Source: JBDRNO01 sp043811005
GTDB taxonomy: Bacteria; Bacteroidota; Bacteroidia; NORP154
Assembly: GCA_043811005.1 (NCBI GenBank)
Contig: JBDRNO010000051.1
Location: 1-19,549 of the forward strand
DNA: 19,549 nucleotides
Direction of reading: 5' to 3'
The notes beneath the pieces were generated by a model. The model was not told the origin of the DNA, searched no databases, and saw only the letters and a program-made list of their open reading frames with translations. Shown here piece by piece: positions 1 through 6,764 of the stretch (the first letter of the stretch is position 1; each line of letters begins with the position of its first letter). Position numbers and translations under genes: made by a program.

Positions 1-1062
1 CCAAAATTGGGTAAACTGAAATACAAACAGGTGTATAAGCAATTTAAGATTGAAATAAAACAGGAAAGCAAAGATTTCGCAAAACAATTAAAGCAATTTG
101 ATTTTGAAAAATTTAAAAAGCAATATGCTTACGAAGCAAGAGAAACCACTGCACAGATTGGCAGAACAGGATTAACTTCTGAAGTTTCTGAAGGAATACC
201 TGTTTATAAAAAATATGTTTATCCTTTTCAGGATTTGATTTATGACCTTACTAAAGCAACTTACAATCGTTTTTCCGAAACAGAATTACTAATTAACTAC
301 AAAAACCAATTACAGCCGGTTTATGAACAAATATCTGAAAACTACGATTGGATAAATAACAACCCGCAAGTTGAAATAAAGGATGTGGTAAAATACATTG
401 CCTCTTTTTTTGCTGAGGAAATAGAATGCGAATCAGAAATAATTACAGATGATACTGTAATTGAACTGCTTGAATGGGAACTGCCTGCAGGAATTAGCTA
501 TGGTAGTGGTAAATTTTTGCCGCCAATTGAAAAAAGCGATGTTCGCAAAGTGAAAAAACATCCTGAAATGATGGACTGGTGGTTTGAAGAAAATAATCCC
601 GACCCCAGTGACATTACTTTTAATTACATCCCTTACCGCTTTGACAGTGATTTTGAGAAAAATGCTATTTTGCTGATGCTGCAATTAGGAGAATTGAAAA
701 ATCTGGAAGTGTATTTTAACGGTTATAAAGATGATAAACTGCAAAACTTCTGTATTAAGACAAGTTTAGGCAATTACACGCCTGATTTCCTGATATTGAA
801 ACGAAAAGACGGAAATAGATATGCTTGTCCTGAACGAAGTGAAGGAACTAAAAAGAACAAGGGCGCCATTGAAAAAGTATTGATAATTGAAACCAAAGGC
901 AAGCCCTATTACACGGATGAATTCAGGCAAAAGGAAAAATTCGTGAAAGAGGTATTTATAAAACAAAATCCTCAATTTCAATATGTTTGCTTTAAGGATG
1001 AGGGGCAAAATGACTTTACAAAACATTTAACGGAACTGAAAAACCTGATAACCGAACTATAA
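1..1062 (+). CDS. res: Type III-like restriction endonuclease subunit, C-terminal part (5' truncated by window edge)
   Basis: The reading frame is open to base 1, so this is the 3' part of a longer gene; the TTG at position 7 is not a credible start. The visible ~353 residues match the C-terminal half of Type III Res (SF2 helicase-nuclease) subunits. Numbered from the codon at 7, a PD-(D/E)xK nuclease motif is visible: TPDF (P259, D260) and, about 34 residues later, ETKGK (E295, K297). The helicase motifs would lie upstream, outside the window. The methyltransferase gene starts 10 bp downstream, so the two are probably co-transcribed and act together in DNA restriction. Between the two catalytic motifs is an unusual stretch, YACPERSEGTKKNKG, encoded by an apparent repeat word at 824-848. 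The family assignment is by recognition; another helicase-nuclease of the same fold is possible. Confidence 0.82.
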   Translation, partial: PKLGKLKYKQVYKQFKIEIKQESKDFAKQLKQFDFEKFKKQYAYEARETTAQIGRTGLTSEVSEGIPVYKKYVYPFQDLIYDLTKATYNRFSETELLINYKNQLQPVYEQISENYDWINNNPQVEIKDVVKYIASFFAEEIECESEIITDDTVIELLEWELPAGISYGSGKFLPPIEKSDVRKVKKHPEMMDWWFEENNPDPSDITFNYIPYRFDSDFEKNAILLMLQLGELKNLEVYFNGYKDDKLQNFCIKTSLGNYTPDFLILKRKDGNRYACPERSEGTKKNKGAIEKVLIIETKGKPYYTDEFRQKEKFVKEVFIKQNPQFQYVCFKDEGQNDFTKHLTELKNLITEL

Positions 1063-1072
1063 GAGATACGAT

Positions 1073-2938
1073 ATGAAAAAACCGATAGAATACAATATTA
1101 CACCCCCAAAAGGACAAGCATTGCTGAATTTTCAAGGCAGGCGGATGCCCGATAAGATTGAATTATTTGAAACCAATGTTATTGAAGAAGTAAGACGAAA
1201 AGGACAAAAGAAACTGGAAATGAAGGAAACCGACCTTAATGCTGATTTCCGTAATCTGCTAATACACGGTGACTGTCTCTCTGCCTGTGCTTACATGAAG
1301 GAACAAAATATTAAGGTGGATTTGGTTTATATTGACCCGCCTTTTGCAAGCGGTGCTAATTATGCAAAAAAAATATACATCCGAAATGGTGGTAAAGAAG
1401 CTGTTGAAAATGACCATAATGCTATTGGTGAAGAAATAATGTATGGAGATATATGGCAAAAGGAGGATTATTTGAATTGGCTATATGAAAGATTGTTAGC
1501 AATCCGGGAAATAATGAATGATACAGGAAGTATTTACGTTCATTTGGATTGGCATATTGGGCATTATGTGAAATTATTAATGGACGAAGTTTTGGGAGAG
1601 GAAAATTTTGTTAATGAAATTATTTGGGGTTACAGAAGATGGAGCGCTAGTTCAAAAAACTTCCAAAATTCACACGATATTATTTTTTTATATGTAAAAT
1701 CAGACACATACCATTGGACCCAATTATATGAAAAATATGCGGATGACTCTGCTCACTTTACTGAAGAAGATGAAAATGGTAAATATAGATGGCAATATTT
1801 AAGAGGAAAAAAATATAAATTATATATGAAAGAAGGAACACGAATGAAAGATTGGTGGGATGATATTTCTTATATAAATTCAATGGCTGGCGAACGTGTA
1901 GATTACTCAACGCAGAAACCTGAAACACTATTACAAAGAATAATTAAAGCAAGTTCTGATGAAGGAATGATAGTAGCAGATTTTTTTGGTGGTAGTGGCA
2001 CAACAGCAAAAGTTGCAAATGATTTAGAAAGAAAATTTATTACTTGTGATATTGGTATAAATGCTATTCAAACCACAAGAGACCGTCTTGTAAAAGACAA
2101 AGCAGAATTTGATATTTTAAAAATCAGTGACGGTGTACGCCTGTTCCGCAACCCTGCACAAACCAAAGCCAAAATTTACGGTCTTATTGATGGCTTTAAA
2201 AACAGAACTGATTTGGAATTAGGCGAATTTTGGGATGGGGGTATTGTAGGCAAAAAAGCAGCATACATACCTGTTAAATTTTTAGACCTTGATAAAAAGC
2301 TCACCAAAAAATTAGTTGATTCAATACTGGAAGAAGTTTATACACTGGAAGTTAAAGAAACAGAAGCAGAAGCAATAAAACTGATTTATGCTTATAAAGA
2401 ATTAGAGGTAACGCAGGATTATATCAATAAGGAAATCCGCAATTCAGGCAAATCTACAATTAAAGTGGATTTAATCGGGCTGGATGATTTATTAGGACAA
2501 AAAGCAGAATACCTTTATGGAGAAGATAATGCAGATATAGAAGTTAAACAAGAAGGCAATAATTATAAAGTTAAGATAAAAAGCTATCACAGCAGCTACC
2601 TCAAAAATAAAATAGACGAGTTCAACACCAAAAAAGTAAAGCCAAAGCAGAAATCATTAGATGATGAAGTTGAAAATCCCGATAAAATCGGGGAAGATGA
2701 GGAAAAGGCAACCGGGAAATTCAAACCTGTTGAAATAAGTGTAACCGGCTTGGAATTAATTGAATCCGTCCAATTTGATACCACCCTGAAAAAAGATGTA
2801 TGGACAAGTAATATGGATTTTGAAGATAAAGCAAAAATTAAGGAAAAAATAAAGGGCGTTTATATCTTGCCTACCAACAAATTCAAAATAAAGATACGGA
2901 ATATTGCAGGTGATGAAATTGTTTTGGAGTTTGAATAA
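1073..2938 (+). CDS. mod: Type III-like site-specific DNA methyltransferase (adenine-N6, beta class)
   Basis: This 621-residue protein has the two hallmark methyltransferase motifs in beta-class order. The catalytic DPPF (residues 88-91, in VYIDPPFASGANY) comes first, and the SAM-binding FFGGSGTT (304-311, followed by DLERKFITCDI) comes second. Beta-class order with DPPF is typical of Type III Mod subunits, which methylate adenine-N6 and supply target recognition for the Res partner. The target-recognition region is expected at about residues 180-295. DNA from about 1640 to 2110 is visibly richer in A+T than its flanks. The C-terminal third is lysine- and glutamate-rich. NPDKIGEDEE near residues 535-544 is encoded by a palindromic repeat word. 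The gene follows res by 10 bp and ends 29 bp from the convergent ABC transporter gene. Confidence 0.9.
   Translation: MKKPIEYNITPPKGQALLNFQGRRMPDKIELFETNVIEEVRRKGQKKLEMKETDLNADFRNLLIHGDCLSACAYMKEQNIKVDLVYIDPPFASGANYAKKIYIRNGGKEAVENDHNAIGEEIMYGDIWQKEDYLNWLYERLLAIREIMNDTGSIYVHLDWHIGHYVKLLMDEVLGEENFVNEIIWGYRRWSASSKNFQNSHDIIFLYVKSDTYHWTQLYEKYADDSAHFTEEDENGKYRWQYLRGKKYKLYMKEGTRMKDWWDDISYINSMAGERVDYSTQKPETLLQRIIKASSDEGMIVADFFGGSGTTAKVANDLERKFITCDIGINAIQTTRDRLVKDKAEFDILKISDGVRLFRNPAQTKAKIYGLIDGFKNRTDLELGEFWDGGIVGKKAAYIPVKFLDLDKKLTKKLVDSILEEVYTLEVKETEAEAIKLIYAYKELEVTQDYINKEIRNSGKSTIKVDLIGLDDLLGQKAEYLYGEDNADIEVKQEGNNYKVKIKSYHSSYLKNKIDEFNTKKVKPKQKSLDDEVENPDKIGEDEEKATGKFKPVEISVTGLELIESVQFDTTLKKDVWTSNMDFEDKAKIKEKIKGVYILPTNKFKIKIRNIAGDEIVLEFE
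2677..2693. repeat. Palindromic word inside mod
   Basis: CCCGAT-AAA-ATCGGG (2678-2692) has perfect 6-bp arms and a 3-nt loop, and encodes P536-D-K-I-G540 of the methyltransferase. Part of the word also occurs between genes (TCCCGATAA near 6739), and a related palindrome CCGATAGCTATCGG-type lies at 17288-17300. Chance is not excluded for such a short word. Confidence 0.45.
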
Positions 2939-2967
2939 ATTTTTAAGATTGTTTCTTGGAAAATTGC

Positions 2968-4782
2968 TCAATAAAAATCCATACGGGACAATTCATACAA
3001 CCTCTTATAATACCCGTTCAATTTTAGCAGTTCCTGGTGGTTGCCTGTTTCAATAATTTTTCCACCCTCCATCACAATGATCTTATCAGCAGCCTGGATA
3101 GTAGCCAGACGGTGGGCAATTATTATTGAGGTACGGTTTTCGGTAAGCTTTTTTAACGCCTGCTTTATTATGACCTCTGATTCTGTATCAATTGAAGAGG
3201 TCGCTTCATCCAACACCAGTATCCCGGGATCGAAGACATAAGCCCTGAGAAATGCTACCAATTGTCTTTGCCCTGTTGAAAGGACGGTTCCCCTTTCCCT
3301 TACATTGTAATCGTAACCACCAGGTAATTTCTCAATAAATTCATGCGCTCCAACTATCCTTGCAGCTTCAATAACCTGCTCGCGGGTTGTCTCTTTGTTA
3401 TTAAGCGTAACATTATTGAATATAGTATCTGAAAACAAAAACACATCCTGCAATACTACCGCGATATTTTCCCTTAACGACTTAAGTTCATAATCTTGGA
3501 TATCAATACCATCAATTTTTATGCTTCCTTTATTAACTTCATAAAACCGGCTCAGCAGATTGATTATCGTGGTCTTGCCTGCTCCGGTTGCACCTACTAT
3601 TGCAACCGTTTCTCCTTTTTTGGCATTAAAAGAGACATCTTTTAATACCCATTCTTCCGTAGTTTTATCCTCTCCTTTGGTGTCGGAATCCCGTGGTAAG
3701 GTGGGATTAGCAGGATCTTCAGTATTGTAAGCAAACCATACATTCCTGAACTCGATATCTCCCATTATATTTTGAGCAATAATTGTCCCTTCATTTGTTA
3801 TAACCGCATCAGTATCCAGCACTTTGAAAATTCTTTCGGAACTTACCATTCCCATTTGTAATGTGTTGAACCTGTCAGCCAATAGGCGGATAGGACGGAA
3901 CACCATGTAGATATAGAGAATAAATGCAATTAAATTGCCTAATGTGACCTGACCTTCGATCACACCTTTTGTTCCCCACCAGATCAACATGCCAATTGAA
4001 ATTGCCGCCAATATCTCAATAACCGGGAAGAAGATCGAAAAATACCAAACCGTTCGAAGATGGGCTGTAGTATGCTCTTTATTGATAGCTTTAAATTTCC
4101 CCATTTCAATCTCTTCACGGTTAAATATCTGCACAATGTTCATTCCCGTTATATGCTCTTGTACAAAAGCATTAAGGCGTGCAACCTGTGTCCTGACATC
4201 CCGGAAAGCCGATTTAATAGCTCTTTTGAAAACGTAAGTAGCTACCAAAAGCAATGGTATTGAACTTAAGCTGACCAATGCCAACCGCCAGTCGGTATAA
4301 AACATAACAGCAACAATAACAATAAGCTGCAGAAAATCACCAATGATCAAAAGAAAACCCTGGGAAAAAACCTCTGCTATGGTTTCAATATCAGAAACCA
4401 CCCTTGTAACCAATGTTCCGATAGCGGTTTTGTCAAAATATTTAAGTTTGAATCCTGTGATATGCTTATAAACACTTAAGCGCAAATCCTTTATAACAGA
4501 TTGCCCTAACCAGTTAATTAAATAAGTATTGTAAAACTGAACTCCGGATTCAAGTAACAAAAGCCCTATCATCAGAAGGGTGATATTAAGTAAACCTCTG
4601 GCATCAGGTATCGCAATGTAGTTATCAAAAGCGTATTGGATCAGCCATGGGCGTACAGGTGATAAAAAAGCAAGGAATATAGTTAGGAACAAACCAAGAA
4701 AGAACGCCCTTCTGTAAGGTAGGGCATACACTAATACCCGTTTTAATAATGGGATGTCAAATACTTTGCCTGGTGAACTCAT
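2968..4782 (-). CDS. MsbA-like ABC transporter, fused permease and ATPase
   Basis: This 604-residue half-transporter has an N-terminal exporter-type membrane domain of about six helices (residues ~20-320) and a C-terminal ATPase domain. The ATPase motifs are complete: Walker A GATGAGKTT from G397 (K403), a signature variant LSTGQ (501-505, Thr instead of the usual Gly), Walker B ILVLDEA (D525, catalytic E526) and the H-loop IIAHRLATI. It resembles MsbA-type exporters, which work as dimers in the inner membrane on lipids or hydrophobic compounds; the actual substrate cannot be told. About 18 extra residues (PANPTLPRDSDTKGEDK, near 355-371) sit just before the ATPase strand that precedes Walker A and are encoded by palindrome-containing DNA. 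The gene lies 66 bp after truA on the same strand, so the two probably share a transcript. Confidence 0.93.
   Translation of the reverse strand: MSSPGKVFDIPLLKRVLVYALPYRRAFFLGLFLTIFLAFLSPVRPWLIQYAFDNYIAIPDARGLLNITLLMIGLLLLESGVQFYNTYLINWLGQSVIKDLRLSVYKHITGFKLKYFDKTAIGTLVTRVVSDIETIAEVFSQGFLLIIGDFLQLIVIVAVMFYTDWRLALVSLSSIPLLLVATYVFKRAIKSAFRDVRTQVARLNAFVQEHITGMNIVQIFNREEIEMGKFKAINKEHTTAHLRTVWYFSIFFPVIEILAAISIGMLIWWGTKGVIEGQVTLGNLIAFILYIYMVFRPIRLLADRFNTLQMGMVSSERIFKVLDTDAVITNEGTIIAQNIMGDIEFRNVWFAYNTEDPANPTLPRDSDTKGEDKTTEEWVLKDVSFNAKKGETVAIVGATGAGKTTIINLLSRFYEVNKGSIKIDGIDIQDYELKSLRENIAVVLQDVFLFSDTIFNNVTLNNKETTREQVIEAARIVGAHEFIEKLPGGYDYNVRERGTVLSTGQRQLVAFLRAYVFDPGILVLDEATSSIDTESEVIIKQALKKLTENRTSIIIAHRLATIQAADKIIVMEGGKIIETGNHQELLKLNGYYKRLYELSRMDFY
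3672..3720. repeat. Palindrome-containing insertion inside the ABC transporter gene
   Basis: AATCCC (3687-3692) and GGGATT (3703-3708) form perfect 6-bp arms around a 10-nt loop. The stretch encodes proline- and charge-rich residues that interrupt the usual 'FAYN..WVLKDVSF' start of the ATPase domain. It is interpreted as an in-frame repeat insertion by analogy with the other words in this window. No second copy was found here, so this call is tentative. Confidence 0.35.
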
Positions 4783-4848
4783 TAGTCAGTTTATCTGTGG
4801 AAGTGCGAATATACAAATGATTGAATAGTGTTCTTTAACTCAGATAAG

Positions 4849-5664
4849 TTACAATATTTCTTTTGGATACATTACCTTGGTTAAATAAAGTCCGCAAGCC
4901 GGGACTGAGTATCCGGCATCAGAACGTTTTCGCCCTTCAATGATCTTTCTAAATTCGTCAATTGTCATTTTTTTTCTTCCTATTTCTATCATTGTACCAA
5001 CAATGGCTCTAACCATGCCTCTTAAAAAGCGGTTTGCAGTAATAGTAAACACTAATAGTTCAAAATTTCTCCCCATGCCCCATGCCCCATGCTCCAAGCC
5101 ACTTGAGACCCACTCTGCACGAGTAATTTCGCAATCATTAGTCTTAACCTGTGTTCCCGACTTACTAAAACAACTAAAATCCCCATGATCAAATAAAACC
5201 ATAGCTGCACTGTTCATTAGATCAACATCAAGGTCTCCGTAAAAATAATATGCCCTATCTTTAATAAAAGGATCTTTCTTTCTGTTAATAAAATATTGAT
5301 ATGTTCTGGAAATTGCATCAAAACGGGCATGTGCTTTATTACTTACATTAATTATTTGTTGTATTGCTATATCATCTGGCAAGCAGTTGTTAAGCTTAAA
5401 TATTACAAAAGATGAGGGATGGAGGGATTGGGACGAGAGTTCTTTTTCTAAATTTTTATTATTAGAATCAAAATGTGCGTAAAACTCAGTTGCATGAACC
5501 CCGGTGTCAGTTCTGCCGCAACCGGTTGTGGTTATTCTTTCTGAAAAAACATTAGATAATGCATTATCCAATTCCTTCTGGACAGTATGCGCATTCTCCT
5601 GTACCTGCCATCCGTGATAATTGGCGCCTTTGAAGGATAATCGTATAAAATAACGGTGAGGCAT
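4849..5664 (-). CDS. truA: tRNA pseudouridine synthase A
   Basis: TruA converts uridines at positions 38-40 of the tRNA anticodon stem-loop to pseudouridine. The 271-residue protein has the hallmark GCGRTDTGVHA, with D53 the catalytic aspartate. It also has the N-terminal FKGANYHGWQVQ, the central ARFDAISRTYQY and the C-terminal ANRFLRGMVRAIVGTMIEIGR. Two stretches look foreign to the family: SSQSLHPSS (about 77-85) in the linker before 'LPDDIAI', and LEHGAWGMGR (190-199) in the turn before the 'ANRFLR' strand. Both are encoded by repeat-like words (5411-5439 and 5071-5098). All core motifs are intact, so the enzyme is probably active. The start ATG gives MPHRYFIRLSFKG, the expected N-terminus. 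The ABC transporter follows on the same strand. Confidence 0.96.
   Translation of the reverse strand: MPHRYFIRLSFKGANYHGWQVQENAHTVQKELDNALSNVFSERITTTGCGRTDTGVHATEFYAHFDSNNKNLEKELSSQSLHPSSFVIFKLNNCLPDDIAIQQIINVSNKAHARFDAISRTYQYFINRKKDPFIKDRAYYFYGDLDVDLMNSAAMVLFDHGDFSCFSKSGTQVKTNDCEITRAEWVSSGLEHGAWGMGRNFELLVFTITANRFLRGMVRAIVGTMIEIGRKKMTIDEFRKIIEGRKRSDAGYSVPACGLYLTKVMYPKEIL
5068..5098. repeat. CCCCATG tandem word inside truA
   Basis: On the + strand, CCCCATG occurs three times in a 7-bp period (5071-5090), the third copy ending in a variant GCTCC. It encodes the HGAWGMG stretch of TruA, residues 192-198. The sequence is unrelated to the gene's surroundings. Confidence 0.6.
5411..5439. repeat. 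GGGACGAGAG-type word inside truA
   Basis: A G-rich stretch of GAGGGATGGAGGGATTGGGACGAGAG type encodes TruA residues 77-85. Its 3' part, GGGACGAGAG (5430-5439), recurs exactly at 9874-9883 in the tail of the DUF4381-like gene, in a different protein context. Confidence 0.55.
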
Positions 5665-5730
5665 AATGTTATATTTAATAGTATCGGAATTTACTCACTA
5701 TATTGTTTGTTTTTAATTGTGTGTGGCATT

Positions 5731-5840
5731 TAATCCTCTGGTTCTTGGTTCTGGGCACTGGGTTCTGGGTTGTTGGTTTAATACTCAGACTCCGTAACCA
5801 CTACAAACTACCCAGCACCCAGCTACCAGTACCCAGTAAC
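5731..5840 (+). repeat. 110-bp hairpin-forming intergenic repeat, copy 1
   Basis: The left arm is built of CTGGGTT/CTGGGCA words and the right arm of ACCCAGCACCCAG/ACCCAGTA words, so the two arms can pair as an imperfect hairpin. The middle reads GGTTTAATACTCAGACTCCG. The reverse complement of 17350-17459 aligns with it without gaps over at least 73 bp, about 62 matches counted by eye. It lies in the probable 5' leader of truA. Confidence 0.85.
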
Positions 5841-5918
5841 ATTATCTTAAATATAATTACTCAATTCTATATAATTCCTTTTTTAAAAATCAATTTATGA
5901 AGTTATGTTCTCTGTTTG

Positions 5919-5926
5919 CAAAATTA
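5919..5926 (-). promoter_or_regulatory. Candidate truA promoter, -7 element
   Basis: Read on the minus strand this is TAATTTTG followed by CA, an exact match to the Bacteroidota -7 consensus TAnnTTTG. No clear TTTG -33 element was seen at the usual spacing. Transcription from here would place the 110-bp repeat within the truA leader. Confidence 0.4.
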
Positions 5927-6013
5927 GAAAACTATTGGAAATGTTTTAATCCTGTTATAATATCCGTACAATATGTCAGTCTATAATGACAAAAAGTAAT
6001 TAATCTTGAAAAA

Positions 6014-6044
6014 TTGACGTAAAATATTTTATTATCTATGTCTG
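6014..6044 (+). promoter_or_regulatory. Candidate hsp20 promoter
   Basis: TTG at 6014-6016 is followed after 20 bp by TATGTCTG (6037-6044), one mismatch from TAnnTTTG. The spacing fits the Bacteroidota housekeeping promoter. The implied leader is about 120 nt and includes the palindrome at 6107-6120. Confidence 0.3.
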
Positions 6045-6106
6045 TAAACTGTTAATATTTCATGTTTTCCTGACATTATTTCTTTTATAACCTTACGGCA
6101 CACAAG

Positions 6107-6120
6107 TTGAGATATCTCAA
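6107..6120. promoter_or_regulatory. Perfect 14-bp palindrome upstream of hsp20, possible operator
   Basis: TTGAGATATCTCAA is perfectly self-complementary with no spacer, which suits a dimeric regulator better than an RNA hairpin. It ends 52 bp before the hsp20 start. It does not resemble the CIRCE heat-shock element. Confidence 0.4.
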
Positions 6121-6172
6121 GTGCAAACCAAAATCATCTGAAATTTAACATTTAATAATGGAGGACCAAATC

Positions 6173-6610
6173 ATGACACTAGTAAAATGGAATAACAGAA
6201 ATGTTCCCGCATTATCTAATTTATTTGAAGATTTTTTTAACGAAAATCATTTTAATTTAATTAGGGGCTTGGACACAGAAACAGTTCCGGCTGTAAACAT
6301 CAAGGAAACCGACAGCGACTATATTGTTGAGGTTGCTGCACCGGGTTTCGAGAAAAAGGATTTTAACGTGCACGTAAACAACAACCAATTACTGATTTCC
6401 TCTGAAAAGGAAGCTAAAAATGAAGAAAAAGATGAGCATTTCACTAAAAGAGAGTTCTCTTGTTCATCTTTTCATCGCACATTTACCTTGCCGGAAATAG
6501 TAAAAGCTGATAAGATAACGGCAAAATACGACAATGGTATTTTGAAGCTTGTCATTCCGAAAATCGATGAAGCAGTGCAAAAATTCGTCATGGAAATCAA
6601 AATTTCATAA
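6173..6610 (+). CDS. Small heat-shock protein, Hsp20/alpha-crystallin family
   Basis: An ATP-independent holdase chaperone that binds unfolding proteins in the cytosol. The ATG at 6173 is preferred: GGAGG at 6160-6164 lies 8 nt upstream, an unusually good Shine-Dalgarno for this phylum, and the product starts MTLVKWNNRNVP as in relatives. The alternative ATG at 6158 would overlap that site. The 145-residue protein has a short N-terminal arm (…LSNLFEDFF), then the alpha-crystallin domain from about VPAVNIKETDSDYIVEVAAPGF to the conserved 'YDNGILKLVIPK'. The C-terminal I-x-I-type tail is weak (MEIKIS). A strong terminator follows, so the gene is probably monocistronic. The palindrome upstream may be a stress-regulator site. 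Confidence 0.95.
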   Translation: MTLVKWNNRNVPALSNLFEDFFNENHFNLIRGLDTETVPAVNIKETDSDYIVEVAAPGFEKKDFNVHVNNNQLLISSEKEAKNEEKDEHFTKREFSCSSFHRTFTLPEIVKADKITAKYDNGILKLVIPKIDEAVQKFVMEIKIS

Positions 6611-6645
6611 TTCGATCAAGTAATATTTATCGAATTTGAACGTTT

Positions 6646-6677
6646 AAATCCGTACATTGATTTGTGCGGGTTTTTTT
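6646..6677 (+). terminator. Intrinsic terminator after hsp20
   Basis: AAATCCGTACA (6646-6656) pairs with TGTGCGGGTTT (6663-6673), allowing two G-T pairs, around a 6-nt loop. The 3' arm runs into seven T residues (6671-6677). It lies 36 bp after the hsp20 stop codon. Confidence 0.85.
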
Positions 6678-6687
6678 AATAATTTTG
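6657..6687 (+). promoter_or_regulatory. Candidate moxR/bat operon promoter, overlapping the hsp20 terminator
   Basis: TAATTTTG at 6680-6687 is a perfect match to the Bacteroidota -7 consensus and is followed by CA. TTG at 6657-6659 lies 20 bp upstream as a possible -33 element, inside the terminator loop. A start near 6694 would give a leader of about 70 nt before moxR. Confidence 0.5.
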
Positions 6688-6712
6688 CAATTCGATAACA
6701 AAGCCATCATTA

Positions 6713-6747
6713 TGCCACTAAATCACCAAAACACTAAATCCCGATAA
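6713..6747. repeat. CACTAAATC word in the moxR leader
   Basis: CCACTAAATCACC and ACACTAAATCCCG lie in a row just before moxR, with CACTAAATC occurring twice at a 16-bp interval. The words look like the other short intergenic repeats of this window. No second locus with them was found here. Confidence 0.4.
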
Positions 6748-6764
6748 TAAAAAAAATAATAAAA

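Larger units (their letters stand above)
5665..6172. other. Intergenic region between divergent truA and hsp20
   Basis: About 508 bp without a credible gene. It holds a 110-bp hairpin repeat at 5731-5840, a candidate truA promoter at 5919-5926, a candidate hsp20 promoter at 6014-6044 and a 14-bp palindrome at 6107-6120. The rest is plain AT-rich DNA. Open frames across the repeat (such as 5703-5900) translate the repeat itself and are not genes. Confidence 0.7.

Noticed and set aside
7..9. TTG at position 7 as the start of res
   Set aside because: The frame is open to base 1 and the protein lacks the helicase part expected upstream.
2939..2967. Bidirectional terminator between mod and the ABC gene
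   Set aside because: Only 29 bp, with no convincing stem.
5703..5900. 65-residue open frame in the truA-hsp20 gap
   Set aside because: It is a translation of the 110-bp repeat, with no family resemblance.
6158..6172. ATG at 6158 as hsp20 start
   Set aside because: It overlaps the GGAGG site that serves ATG 6173, and family members start MTLVK.
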